The notes under the pieces were generated by a model. It was not told the DNA's origin and did no database searches. It saw nothing but the letters and a program-made list of their open reading frames with translations. This document shows, one piece after another, positions 35,073 to 43,715 of a DNA stretch of 64,000 bases. The DNA lies in the NCBI RefSeq assembly GCF_000376565.1, contig NZ_BARG01000033.1:1-64000 (forward strand), given 5' to 3'. Both the position numbers and the translations under genes were made by a program. The first letter of the stretch is position 1, and every line of letters begins with the position of its first letter. The stretch comes from Streptomyces hokutonensis. GTDB taxonomy: Bacteria > Actinomycetota > Actinomycetes > Streptomycetales > Streptomycetaceae.

Positions 35073-36080
35073 TCAGGTGTTCCAGGGGTCCGTTCGCAGG
35101 TGGCGGTCGAAGAAGCGCTCGATCAGCTGGGGGGTAAGCCGCACGGAGCCCTCGGCGTCCGGGAATCGTGAGGACCGCACCGTGGCCGTCATGGGGTTCA
35201 GTTCCCAGGCGCCGGTGTTGAGGAGGCCGTGGTCGGCGCCGTGCACCAGCAGCAGATGGGACTCGGCGCCCGCGGCGACCAGGGTGTCGTGGAGGCGGCG
35301 GCTCTGGGCCGGGCCGATGAGCAGGTCGGCGTCGCCGTGCAGGAGCAGCACGGGCGGCACCCGCGGGTGGGCCTGCCGGGCCGGGCTGGCCTCGACCGCG
35401 GCGGCGGCCCGGTCCGACGGCGGGCCGCCCAGCAGACCCCACGCCGGATCGGAGGGGTCCACGCCCAGCATTCCACCGGGCAGCGCGTCCTCATTGAGCC
35501 GGAGCAGGTCGGTCGGGGGATAGCCCGCCACCACCGCGCGTACGCCGGGCACGCGGGGGGAACCGTCGGTGGCGAAGGCCGTGAGCAGTGCGAGGTGCGC
35601 ACCGGACGAGCTGCCCCACAGGCCGATCGACGCCGGGTCCAGGCCGTAGGCGTCCGCGAGGTCGTGCAGGCGGCCCAACGCGGCCTGGACGTCGTGCAGT
35701 TGCGCGGGCCAGACGGCGACCTCGGAGGAGCGGTACTCGATGTCCGCCATGGCGTATCCGCGTTCGGCGAAGAGCCGGGGCAAGTGGGGTCCGTAGCCCC
35801 GGCGTTGATGCCGCCAGCCGCCACCCGGCAGCCATACGATCACGGGGGTGGGGGTCGTCGCGGACGACGTCGGCAGGTACAGATCCATCCGCAGGTCCAC
35901 GCCCGGTGCCGCGCCGTAGGCGATGTCGCGCACCACCCGGACGGACGTGGTGTCGACCCTCTCGGGCGGGAGCGGTGCCCGGCTGAGCCCTTCCATGAAG
36001 CGGCCCATGACCGCGGCGTTGTTCGCCGCCACGGCCGTCGGGTCTGAGGTGTGCGGCTGCTGTGAGGTCTTACTGGTCAA
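35073..36080 (-). CDS. Alpha/beta hydrolase (HSL-like carboxylesterase)
   Basis: A 335-residue esterase. The oxyanion-hole motif is WLPGGGW (HGGG-type with Pro in place of His), the nucleophile elbow GSSSGAH, with an Asp in LLLHGDADLLIG and the His in HGADHGLLN. The start TTG 36080 overlaps the end of the DUF59 gene and has AGGA seven bases before it, so translation is probably coupled; a later ATG (MGRFMEG) is possible. It ends the five-gene GMC operon and may hydrolyse an ester or lactone in the same route. Confidence 0.88.
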   Translation of the reverse strand: MTSKTSQQPHTSDPTAVAANNAAVMGRFMEGLSRAPLPPERVDTTSVRVVRDIAYGAAPGVDLRMDLYLPTSSATTPTPVIVWLPGGGWRHQRRGYGPHLPRLFAERGYAMADIEYRSSEVAVWPAQLHDVQAALGRLHDLADAYGLDPASIGLWGSSSGAHLALLTAFATDGSPRVPGVRAVVAGYPPTDLLRLNEDALPGGMLGVDPSDPAWGLLGGPPSDRAAAAVEASPARQAHPRVPPVLLLHGDADLLIGPAQSRRLHDTLVAAGAESHLLLVHGADHGLLNTGAWELNPMTATVRSSRFPDAEGSVRLTPQLIERFFDRHLRTDPWNT

Positions 36081-36468
36081 CGGCTGGTCCTGTTCTGGTC
36101 ATGGTGAGAAGGGGGAGGGTGCGACGCTTGTGTGCACGGTGTTCGTCGAGCCGTTGCCGGTAGTGCGGTGCGAGCCGGTCCGGGGTCCAGTCGAAGTCGT
36201 CGGCCAGCCGCACGTCCACTGCGGAGACACCGGGCAGAGCGATGAGCCGGACCTGGGCCTCGGTCGCGAACGAGCCGATGAGCACGCAGCTCGGCTCTGT
36301 CACGCCGACGGTGACCGCGATGCGCTGACCGCCGGCGCCGTCGTCCTGTACGCGAACGTCACCGACGAGTCCCATGTCGTCGAGTCCGGCGGGGACCCCC
36401 GCGGTGATGCTGCACGGATCGAGGATCGCGTTGAGCGTCGCGCGGACCTGGGTTTCCGTGACCGTCAT
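36070..36468 (-). CDS. DUF59/MIP18-type metal-sulfur cluster assembly factor
   Basis: A 132-residue protein with the FeS_assembly_P (DUF59) domain: VRATLNAILDPCSITAGVPAG, the motif normally containing DPE here reading DPC, then MGLVGDVRV, and GVTEPSCVLIG with the conserved T-x-P-x-C. Related SufT and PaaD proteins help load iron-sulfur clusters. ATG overlaps the amidohydrolase stop (ATGA). Its presence in a catabolic operon divergent from a Rieske oxygenase suggests it matures an Fe-S or metal enzyme of this route. Confidence 0.85.
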   Translation of the reverse strand: MTVTETQVRATLNAILDPCSITAGVPAGLDDMGLVGDVRVQDDGAGGQRIAVTVGVTEPSCVLIGSFATEAQVRLIALPGVSAVDVRLADDFDWTPDRLAPHYRQRLDEHRAHKRRTLPLLTMTRTGPAVDQ

Positions 36469-37541
36469 CGGGCACCGGCCAGTACGTCGTCGACCGGGGC
36501 GGCCCGTCCGCCCCACGGCTGTCGGAGTTCGGTGGTGTCGAACTCGTCGCCGCGGATGCGCGCGCGGACGTCCTTCTCGTCGATGCCGTGCATCCGCAGG
36601 AAGTTGCGGCCGAGGATGTCGGCTTTGATCTCCTTGGTGAGCTCGGGCAGCCCGTACTCCTCGATCAGGTCACGGGGCATCTCGAAGTTCCAGAACGCCT
36701 CGATGGCCGGCCGGGGGTGGACGGCGTCGCAGCCGGTCGCCCAGATGATCCGCTCGGCGGCACCGGCCTGGAGGAAGGCACCCATCGCCTGGGCGAAGCG
36801 GCGGGGCGCGTAGACGGCCATGAACGACGTGGCCTCCAGGTTGACCCATATGTTGCGGAAGGACTCCAGCTGAAGGGCCGTTTCCTCGACGAAGGCCATG
36901 CCGCCGTGGACGACTTCGAAGGTGAGGTCGGGGAAGGCCAGCGCGGCGGCTTCCACGTCACTCATCCCGAGGGCGGAGGTCGGCCCGGGCCCGACCGGGA
37001 GGGCCTTGTGGATGGCCACGACCTTCAGACCGTGCTGCCGCGCCCGCTCCAGCAGCGGGAAGCAGATCTCCGGGTCACCCATGTCCAGCGCGGTCACCCG
37101 GCCCTCGACGACGTCGATCGGATAGAGCTTGAGGGCATTGACCCGGTGCTTCTCCACCAGCTCGTCCACCCGGTCCAGGGCGCCGGGGCGCAGCGGGGAC
37201 ACCGCGCCGTAGATCAGCACGCGCTCCGGCCACTTCTCGCGCATCTCAAGGCCGATGCCGAGCGCCGAGCCCCCGTCCCGGAAGTGGCCGTAGATGGGCG
37301 TCTCGTGGTAGGCGATCACGTCGGTCTGGCTCTCCGCGAGCAGGGCCCGGCCGATGATGTCCGCGCCCGCGCCCTGCATGTAGGTGGAGCGTTCGAGGGT
37401 GTATTCGGGGCCGCTGACCCGCTTGTGCAGGCCGTAGAGGTGCTCGCCGATGGCCGCTCCGATGTGCGGGTTGACGCAGTTCTCGGGCCGGAAGTTGTAG
37501 TTGTGGGCCACGCCCTCGACGACGAGGAAGTCCTCGATCAC
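36465..37541 (-). CDS. Amidohydrolase family protein (COG2159-like)
   Basis: A 358-residue TIM-barrel metal-dependent hydrolase/decarboxylase. Visible metal or catalytic regions are VVAIHKALPV, FEVVHGGMAF and WATGCDAVHP with the terminal Asp. The N-terminus has VEGVAHNYNF instead of the usual D-x-H-x-H, so the metal site is not standard. Relatives include 6-methylsalicylate and gamma-resorcylate decarboxylases as well as plain hydrolases. GTG 37541 has AAGGAG seven bases upstream. It is translationally linked to DUF59 downstream. Confidence 0.85.
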   Translation of the reverse strand: MIEDFLVVEGVAHNYNFRPENCVNPHIGAAIGEHLYGLHKRVSGPEYTLERSTYMQGAGADIIGRALLAESQTDVIAYHETPIYGHFRDGGSALGIGLEMREKWPERVLIYGAVSPLRPGALDRVDELVEKHRVNALKLYPIDVVEGRVTALDMGDPEICFPLLERARQHGLKVVAIHKALPVGPGPTSALGMSDVEAAALAFPDLTFEVVHGGMAFVEETALQLESFRNIWVNLEATSFMAVYAPRRFAQAMGAFLQAGAAERIIWATGCDAVHPRPAIEAFWNFEMPRDLIEEYGLPELTKEIKADILGRNFLRMHGIDEKDVRARIRGDEFDTTELRQPWGGRAAPVDDVLAGAR

Positions 37542-37579
37542 GGTCGTTCTCCTTCGGGTGTCACGGGTGGTACGGCTGC

Positions 37580-38002
37580 TCAGGCGAGCAGGTCCTTCAG
37601 GCCTTCCAGGGCGCGGGAGGCGAGTCGTTCGTCGGTCTCGGCGTCGGCTCCGCCGACGCCGACGGCACCGATGACCTCGCCGTCGTCCACGGTGATGGGC
37701 ATCCCGCCCGGTACGGCGAGGAGGCCGGCGTCGACGTGGTGCACGGGCGCGACCGCCATCGCGGGTGACGCGGCGAAAGCGGCGAACTTCGAGGTCGGCA
37801 CGCCGGTGACGGCGGCGGTGTAGGCCTTGCGGCGCGCGGTCTCGATCCCGAGGGGGCCGACTCCGTCGTCGCTGAGCAGCACCTTGGTGATGCCGCTGCG
37901 GTTGACGACCGCCACGCAGATTCGCGCCCCCTCGGCCCGCGCCGCGTCCAGCGCGGCCTCGGCCGCCTTGTGCGCGATGGCGTACGACAGCGGTTCCCTC
38001 AT
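37580..38002 (-). CDS. HbpS/GlcG-like protein (DUF336), second copy
   Basis: A 140-residue DUF336 protein, close in sequence along its whole length to the protein at 27002: MREPLSYAIAHKAAEAALDA, VVNRSGITKVLLSDDGVGPL, RRKAYTAAVTGVPTSKFAAF and GEVIGAVGVGGAD. ATG overlaps the GMC stop by ATGA. The 36-bp gap to the amidohydrolase contains that gene's AAGGAG. The repeated association with Rieske loci suggests haem or small-molecule binding in the pathway; no activity can be read off. Confidence 0.9.
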   Translation of the reverse strand: MREPLSYAIAHKAAEAALDAARAEGARICVAVVNRSGITKVLLSDDGVGPLGIETARRKAYTAAVTGVPTSKFAAFAASPAMAVAPVHHVDAGLLAVPGGMPITVDDGEVIGAVGVGGADAETDERLASRALEGLKDLLA

Positions 38003-39660
38003 CCCGCGGTCCTCTCCTGGAGCGGGGCACCGGAGGCCGCCGGAATGCCACGGATCAGGTCCGAGGCCTTCTCCGCCACGGCGATGACGGTGGCGTTGAT
38101 GTTCGCGCCGGGCACGGTCGGCAGCACCGACGCGTCGACGACACGCAGTCCGTCGATGCCGCGCACCCGCAGCTCGAGGTCGACGACCGAGGTCTCGGAG
38201 GTTCCGATGGCGCACGTGCCGCAGGCGTGGTTGGCGGAGTAACCGGTCTCGCGCAGATAGCGCTCGAAGTCGGCGTCGGTGCGCACGTCGGGGCCCGGTG
38301 CGAGCTCCGCCCGGATCATCGGGGAGACCTCCGGGCTGCGCAGGAGGGCCAGCGTGGTGCGCACGGTCTCCCGCAGCGCGGCGACGTCCTCCGGCTCGGT
38401 GAGCAGGTTGAACGTGATCCGCGGCGGGGCGGCCGGGTCGGCGGAGCCCAGCCTGACCTCGCCGCGGCTGCGGGGGGTCGCGACGGCGTTGAGGGCCACG
38501 CAGTGCCGGTCCTTCAGCGGCCGGATACCGGGGAACCACGGCCGGGCGTCGAAACCGCCGGCCAGGATGCCGAGGAACCCGTCGGGACGGTCCAGGTCGG
38601 GGCGGGTGCGAATGTACGCGGAGAGGAACTCGGGCATCCCGGCCAGCGGACCGTTCCCCGTGAGCAGCCAGCGGAGCGCGCCCACCGCCGCGCGGTCGGC
38701 GCGCAGGTGCTCGTGGAAGGTCACCGGATCCCTGACGTCGAACAGCACGGGAGCCGCCGGGTGGTCCTGGAGGTTGGCGCCGACGCCGGCCAGGTCCGCC
38801 ACCGGTCCGATGCCGTGCTCGCGCAGGTGATCCGCAGGTCCGATGCCCGAACGCATCAGCAGCTGCGGCGAGTTGTAGACACCCGCACAGACCACGACCT
38901 CGCGAGCCGCCCGGATCACCCGGCTTCGCCCGCCCTTCACGACACGGACGCCCGTCACGCGTCCCCGGTCGAGCACGAGCGTGTCCACCAGCACCCCGGT
39001 GAGCAGGGCGAGGCCGGGGCGTCGACGCAGCGCGGGGCGCAGGTACGCGGCGGCGGTGCTGTGCCGCCGCCCGCGGTGGATGGCGTTCTCGACCTGGCCT
39101 GCTCCGGTGGGGTCCCCGCTCTGGGTGTCGTCGGGGAACCCGATGCCCAGCGATCGGGCGGCGCGGTCCAGACGGCGGCCGAAGGGACCTCGCCGGACCG
39201 TGGTCGACACGGTGACGGGTCCGTACCCGCCGTGGTGCTCGGTGTCCCCGCGCCAACTGCTCTCCGAGCGGCGGAAGTACGGCAGCAGGTCATCCCAACC
39301 CCAGCCCGTCGCACCGGACTTGACCCAGTCGTCGTAGTCGAGGCGGTGCGCGCGGACATGGGTCGAGCCGTTGATCGATCCGGTGCCGCCGACCAGCCGG
39401 CCACGCGGAACCGGGATACGCCTGCCGTTCAGGCCCGGCTCGGGCTCCGACTCGTAACCCCAGCCGATGTCCTCGCGTCCCGACAGCAGCCCTACCCCGA
39501 GGGGGAGTTGAACGAGCAGACCGCGGTCCGCGGGCGGGCCGGCCTCGATCAGCAGCACCCGTGTCCCGGTGTCCGCGGACAGGCGCGCGGCGAGGACGCA
39601 GCCGGCCGTGCCGGCGCCGACGACGACGTAGTCGTACTCGGCGCTGTGTCCGGTGCTCAT
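37999..39660 (-). CDS. GMC family FAD-dependent oxidoreductase
   Basis: A 553-residue GMC oxidoreductase (choline dehydrogenase/alcohol oxidase group). FAD motif VVVGAGTAGCVLAARLS lies near residue 10, and GMC signature 1 is in GRLVGGTGSINGSTHVRAH. Signature 2 lies in VVVCAGVYNSPQLLMRSG, and the active-site His is in SANHACGTCAIG. It oxidises a primary alcohol, possibly aromatic. ATG 39660 starts directly before the FAD strand; longer frames add only arginine-rich sequence. First gene of the five-gene operon, divergent from Rieske set 2. Confidence 0.93.
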   Translation of the reverse strand: MSTGHSAEYDYVVVGAGTAGCVLAARLSADTGTRVLLIEAGPPADRGLLVQLPLGVGLLSGREDIGWGYESEPEPGLNGRRIPVPRGRLVGGTGSINGSTHVRAHRLDYDDWVKSGATGWGWDDLLPYFRRSESSWRGDTEHHGGYGPVTVSTTVRRGPFGRRLDRAARSLGIGFPDDTQSGDPTGAGQVENAIHRGRRHSTAAAYLRPALRRRPGLALLTGVLVDTLVLDRGRVTGVRVVKGGRSRVIRAAREVVVCAGVYNSPQLLMRSGIGPADHLREHGIGPVADLAGVGANLQDHPAAPVLFDVRDPVTFHEHLRADRAAVGALRWLLTGNGPLAGMPEFLSAYIRTRPDLDRPDGFLGILAGGFDARPWFPGIRPLKDRHCVALNAVATPRSRGEVRLGSADPAAPPRITFNLLTEPEDVAALRETVRTTLALLRSPEVSPMIRAELAPGPDVRTDADFERYLRETGYSANHACGTCAIGTSETSVVDLELRVRGIDGLRVVDASVLPTVPGANINATVIAVAEKASDLIRGIPAASGAPLQERTAG

Positions 39661-39878
39661 ACGGAGGGTCCTGCGCTGGGTCCCGACATTTCGTCTCCTT
39701 CGGCTCTGGAGCGAACGCGCGCTGGAGGAGCTGCGGGACATCGCGGGGAGGCGGTCGCCGGCTCGGCACGTTCTCAGGTGTTGTCGCGAGGTGCGGCTGG
39801 TCCGCGAGTGGGGCGTCACCTCGGTGCCGGGTCACCGTAACAAGGGTGTCCGCCGATCCGACAGGGGTCTGCAAGTAA

Positions 39879-39922
39879 TTCATCAAAGCAGGTCGGAGCC
39901 ATTGACAGTTTTTCATCAGAGC
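39879..39922. promoter_or_regulatory. Direct repeats in the GMC-Rieske 2 divergent promoter
   Basis: TTCATCAAAGC (39879-39889) and TTCATCAGAGC (39912-39922), 33 bp apart, about three helix turns, with TTGACA between. The AT-rich patch is the likely control region for both divergent operons. Confidence 0.5.
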
Positions 39923-40127
39923 CGTACAACAGCATGAACGCCTCAGGGGCGCACACCGCTCGAGGTGCCCGTCCGCCCCTGTGCGAGCGTGCCGGAAGAG
40001 CCGCCGCACGCTCGTGCCATGACGCCTCGCGACAGCGCGAAGCAGCCTCGACCGCGGGCCGTCCGACCCCTTCGAGCGGCCCTCGTACACGCGTCCCCAC
40101 TGCCTCAACGCCGAGGAGATGGTCCAC

Positions 40128-41426
40128 ATGACCGACACGACCGTGCCCGACACGGGAACCGGCTACGGCCGTAAGCCCTCCTCCCACGACGCCCGCCTGA
40201 CCGAGGTCGGCCCCGGCACTCCGATGGGCGAGGCGCTGCGCCGCCACTGGCAGCCGATCGCCAGCTCCACCGCTCTGACCAGCGACGTTCCGCATCGCGT
40301 GCGCCTGCTGGGCGAGAACCTGATCGTCTTCCGGGATGGCCGGGGCCGCCCCGGCGTCGTCTTCGAGCGGTGCGCGCACCGAGGCAGCAGCCTCTTCTAC
40401 GGTCGCGTCGAGGAGGACGGCATCCGCTGCTGCTACCACGGCTGGAAGTTCGACGTGCAGGGCCACTGCCTGGACCAGGCCTGCGAACTCGACGGCGGCA
40501 AGCGCCGCAATCTCGCACGTCAGCCGTGGTATCCGGTGGAGGAGGCCTACGGCCTGGTCTTCGTCTACATTGGCCCGCCCGAACTCAAGCCCCCGCTGCC
40601 GCGCTACGACAGCCTCGAACCCCTGGGCGAGGGCGAGAGCTACCACACCAGCTGGACGGTGCCCGGCGCCGAGGTCATCGGCCTGGAGCAGGACTACAAC
40701 TGGCTCCAGCTGTTCGAGAACGCCGTCGACCCCGTCCACGCCGCGTGGCTGCACTCCAACCACAGCGGGTTCCAGTTCCAGGGTACCGGCACGACCGGCT
40801 TCCCCGAGCACTACTACGACCACCGTACCGCCGCCGAGCGCACCACCTACCACCGCACCGACAACGGCGTGAAGTACGTCTGGCGCTACCAGGACACCAA
40901 GGGCGACGGTGGCGCACCCGTCGACCTGGAGTGGTCGGTGGAGTGCATGCTGCCCAACATCATCGCCCTGCCCGACTTCATCCGCTCGACCCCCGACGTC
41001 CGCAACGACATGCTGATCTGGGTCGTCCCCGCCGACGACACCCACCACCGGCTGGTCTTCTCCATCCGCTCCGCCGACCCCGAGCGGGCCACCTCCTTCA
41101 TGTTCGGCATCAAGCAGAACGGCAAGGACGGCTGGCAGCTGAGCGAGGAGGAGAAACAGCGCTTCCCCGGCGACTACGAGGCCCAGTGGTCCCAGGGCCC
41201 CATCACCCAGCACTCCGAGGAGACCCTGGCGCCGTCCGACAAGGGCGTCGTCATGCTCCGGCGCATGCTGCGCACGATGCTGGACGACGTCGAGGCCGGA
41301 CGCACCCCGCTCGGCGTCGCTACCCCCGGCGAGCCGGTCCGCCGTGTGGAGGCCGGCCTCGTCACCCGGCCGGAGGCGCCCACGGAGACGGATTGGGCGG
41401 CAGCGCCCACGGCGGCAGGGGCGTGA
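40128..41426 (+). CDS. Rieske non-heme iron oxygenase, phthalate-type (set 2)
   Basis: A 432-residue oxygenase component paralogous to 24721-26010. Rieske ligands C82, H84, C101, H104; mononuclear iron site D201, H204, H209 in ENAVDPVHAAWLH. ATG 40128 is preferred over 40119 because GAGGAG lies nine bases before it. The reductase starts eight bases after the stop and the NTF2-like gene follows, repeating the order of set 1. Phthalate-type single-subunit oxygenases act on aromatic acids and ethers; which one is not evident. Confidence 0.95.
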   Translation: MTDTTVPDTGTGYGRKPSSHDARLTEVGPGTPMGEALRRHWQPIASSTALTSDVPHRVRLLGENLIVFRDGRGRPGVVFERCAHRGSSLFYGRVEEDGIRCCYHGWKFDVQGHCLDQACELDGGKRRNLARQPWYPVEEAYGLVFVYIGPPELKPPLPRYDSLEPLGEGESYHTSWTVPGAEVIGLEQDYNWLQLFENAVDPVHAAWLHSNHSGFQFQGTGTTGFPEHYYDHRTAAERTTYHRTDNGVKYVWRYQDTKGDGGAPVDLEWSVECMLPNIIALPDFIRSTPDVRNDMLIWVVPADDTHHRLVFSIRSADPERATSFMFGIKQNGKDGWQLSEEEKQRFPGDYEAQWSQGPITQHSEETLAPSDKGVVMLRRMLRTMLDDVEAGRTPLGVATPGEPVRRVEAGLVTRPEAPTETDWAAAPTAAGA

Positions 41427-41433
41427 CCGAAGC

Positions 41434-42399
41434 GTGAGCACCATCTGGACGGACGCGGTCGTCGTGGCCCGGTACGACGCCACGCCGAGAATCGCGGTCC
41501 TCGACCTCGCCCGGGCCGACGGCGACGAACTGTGGGAGTACGAGCCGGGTGCCCACATCGACGTACAGGTCGGTACGGCGGGACTGATCCGGCAGTACTC
41601 CCTGTGCGGACCACCGGGCATCCGCAAGCAGTACCGGCTCGCGGTCCTCGACGAGCCCGCCTCGCGGGGCGGTTCACGCGCCATGCACGCCCTCGCCGAG
41701 GGCGACACGCTGCGCATCGCCGCACCGCGCAACCGCTTCGGCCTGACGTCCGCGCGCCGGCACGTGCTTCTCGCGGGCGGCATCGGTATCACCCCGCTGC
41801 TGTCGATGGCCCAGAGCCTCGACGCCACCGGGGGCGACTACCACCTGCACTACTGCGCCCGCAGCCGCAGCGAGGCCGCCTTCCTCACCGACCTGGAGAA
41901 CCACCCGCGGGTCACCCTCCACTTCGACGACGAGCCCCCGGAGCAACGCCTGGATCTGGCAAGCGACTTGGGGGACCCCGCTCCCGGGACCGCGGTCTAC
42001 GTCTGCGGCCCCGGCGGGTTCATGGACTACGCGCTGGGGCGGGCGGCCGAGCTCGGATGGCCCGCGTCCGCCCTGCACAAGGAGCGCTTCAGCGCCTCGC
42101 CCCCGGTCGCGACCGAGCCCGGCGGGGGAGGGGAAGGCGGATTCACCGTGCGCCTGTCCTCCACGGGCGCGGAATACCTCGTCCCCGAGGACCAGAGCGT
42201 CCTGGACGTCCTGCTGGCGAACGGCGTCGCGGCGCCCAACTCGTGCGGACAGGGCATCTGCGGCGAATGCATCGTGCGGGTGCGCGCCGGTGAGCCCGAC
42301 CACCGGGACGACGTCCTGACCGACGAGGAGCGCGGGGAGGGTCTGTTCACCCCCTGCTCGTCCCGGTCGAAGTCCCCGATCCTGGAGCTGGAACTGTGA
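41434..42399 (+). CDS. Rieske oxygenase reductase (set 2)
   Basis: A 321-residue phthalate-dioxygenase-reductase-type protein: flavin motif RQYSLCGPPG, NAD motifs GGIGITPLL and YVCGPGGFMDY, C-terminal [2Fe-2S] with C-x4-C-x2-C-x29-C (NSCGQGICGECIV, ending FTPCSSR). GTG 41434. A glycine-rich linker precedes the ferredoxin domain. The stop overlaps the NTF2-like start (GTGA). Confidence 0.95.
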   Translation: MSTIWTDAVVVARYDATPRIAVLDLARADGDELWEYEPGAHIDVQVGTAGLIRQYSLCGPPGIRKQYRLAVLDEPASRGGSRAMHALAEGDTLRIAAPRNRFGLTSARRHVLLAGGIGITPLLSMAQSLDATGGDYHLHYCARSRSEAAFLTDLENHPRVTLHFDDEPPEQRLDLASDLGDPAPGTAVYVCGPGGFMDYALGRAAELGWPASALHKERFSASPPVATEPGGGGEGGFTVRLSSTGAEYLVPEDQSVLDVLLANGVAAPNSCGQGICGECIVRVRAGEPDHRDDVLTDEERGEGLFTPCSSRSKSPILELEL

Positions 42400-42839
42400 C
42401 CACCTCATCGACCGCGGCGAAAGACCTCGCCGACGCTGCCCCCGACCCCGCCTCCGCTCCCGCCACGGTCGAGGAGGCCGAGGCCGCCTGGCTCGCCGCC
42501 CAGACCCTCCCGGACCCGGAACCGGCGCTCCGCGCCCTGATGCATCCCGACTGCGTGATCGTGCACTCGGCGGTGGGCCACATCCACGGCGTCGACGACT
42601 GGCTGCGGTACGCGGCACGCCTGGGGCGTACCAGTCAGGTGGACACCCATGACGTGACCGTCCAGCGCTTCGGCACCACGGCCGTGGTCAGCTGTCTCCA
42701 GGAGATGCGGGTCGCCTTCGTGCCCGAGCTGACCCCGTTCGTCATCCAGGCCGTCGTCACCCGGGTCTGGGTGCGCTCCCCGTCGGGCGGCCGGCAGTTG
42801 GCGCACCTCCAGATGGCCCGGCGGCTGCCGCCCGGCTGA
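42396..42839 (+). CDS. NTF2-like protein linked to Rieske set 2
   Basis: A 147-residue DUF4440/SnoaL-like protein. After a 20-residue Ala/Pro-rich leader come VEEAEAAWLAAQT, MHPDCVIVHSAVGHIHGVDD, VVSCLQEMRVAF, IQAVVTRVWVR and LAHLQMARR. GTG 42396 is coupled to the reductase stop. It is the counterpart of 23336-23752 and supports the idea of a fixed three-gene Rieske cassette. Confidence 0.85.
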   Translation: MTTSSTAAKDLADAAPDPASAPATVEEAEAAWLAAQTLPDPEPALRALMHPDCVIVHSAVGHIHGVDDWLRYAARLGRTSQVDTHDVTVQRFGTTAVVSCLQEMRVAFVPELTPFVIQAVVTRVWVRSPSGGRQLAHLQMARRLPPG

Positions 42840-42879
42840 GCGGCGCACGGACTCCCGGAACCCGGGGATCCGGTGGTTG

Positions 42880-43593
42880 TCAGTCCTGGGGCTCGCCGTC
42901 CACCGGCGAGCTCTCGTCCAGTGGCGCCTGTGTCGCCGTTGTCGCTTCGGCGAGCGCGGAGACGATCCGGCCCACCTGCTCCGCATAGTGGTCGATGAAC
43001 TCCGGTGACTCCGGGTCCTGTTGGCCGAGTTCACGGGCGATCCACGGGATGGCCACCGGAGCGATCGAGGCGGCGAAGAAGACGAGGGCCACGGCCCCCA
43101 CGTCGAGGTCGCTCCGGAATTCACCGCGCGCCTGCCGCTCGCGGAGTTCCTCGACGTGCTTGAACAGCTCGGCGGCCCGCTCGTCCTCGGCGGGCGGGCG
43201 CGTGCCGGGCTCTTCGCGCGTCAGCGTGTGCACCCACGCGGGGTCCTCATGCGCCCAGTGGACGTAGCGCCGCGCGGCATCCGCGAAGGTACGGGCCTGG
43301 CTGACGCGCATGGACTCCTCGAGCCACTGATCGCTCAGCGCCTCGTACAGCCCGCGTTTTCCCCCGAAGTAGTAGGTGATCAGCTGATGGCTGACGCCGG
43401 CGGACTCCGCGATCCGCACGACCCGGGCCCCGTCGAAACCGTGGGCGGCGAACTCCGCGCCGGCGGCGGCCAGAATGGCCCGCCGGGTGCCCACCGGGTC
43501 GCGCTGACGACCGGGATCATCGGGGTGCCTCCGGCGCTGCTGCCTGCCGGACGCCGCTCCCGACTTTCCTGGTGTCGCCTCTTCCCCTGTCAC
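42880..43593 (-). CDS. TetR family regulator
   Basis: A 237-residue TetR protein: GTRRAILAAAGAEFAAHGFD, then VVRIAESAGVSHQLITYYFGGKRGLYEAL for the helix-turn-helix (about residues 33-80), and a C-terminal ligand domain. GTG 43593 is the only start consistent with a normal N-terminus, though it leaves a 30-residue basic leader and weak AAGG. Convergent with Rieske set 2 and probably its local regulator. A palindrome lies 25 bp upstream. Confidence 0.88.
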   Translation of the reverse strand: MTGEEATPGKSGAASGRQQRRRHPDDPGRQRDPVGTRRAILAAAGAEFAAHGFDGARVVRIAESAGVSHQLITYYFGGKRGLYEALSDQWLEESMRVSQARTFADAARRYVHWAHEDPAWVHTLTREEPGTRPPAEDERAAELFKHVEELRERQARGEFRSDLDVGAVALVFFAASIAPVAIPWIARELGQQDPESPEFIDHYAEQVGRIVSALAEATTATQAPLDESSPVDGEPQD

Positions 43594-43617
43594 ATGGACG
43601 ACCTTACCGGCGGCCTT

Positions 43618-43632
43618 GTTGGACGGGCCAAC
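43618..43632. promoter_or_regulatory. Palindrome upstream of tetR
   Basis: GTTGGACGGGCCAAC: five-base arms around a five-base centre, located at the expected promoter of the tetR gene. Candidate autoregulatory operator. Confidence 0.45.
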
Positions 43633-43715
43633 TACCTGCGGCGTCCGTTGTGCCCACCGCCGCGGCAGCACGTGTTTGCCTCCAGTCGAAGGGCACCCGG
43701 CTCCACGTTCCGCCG

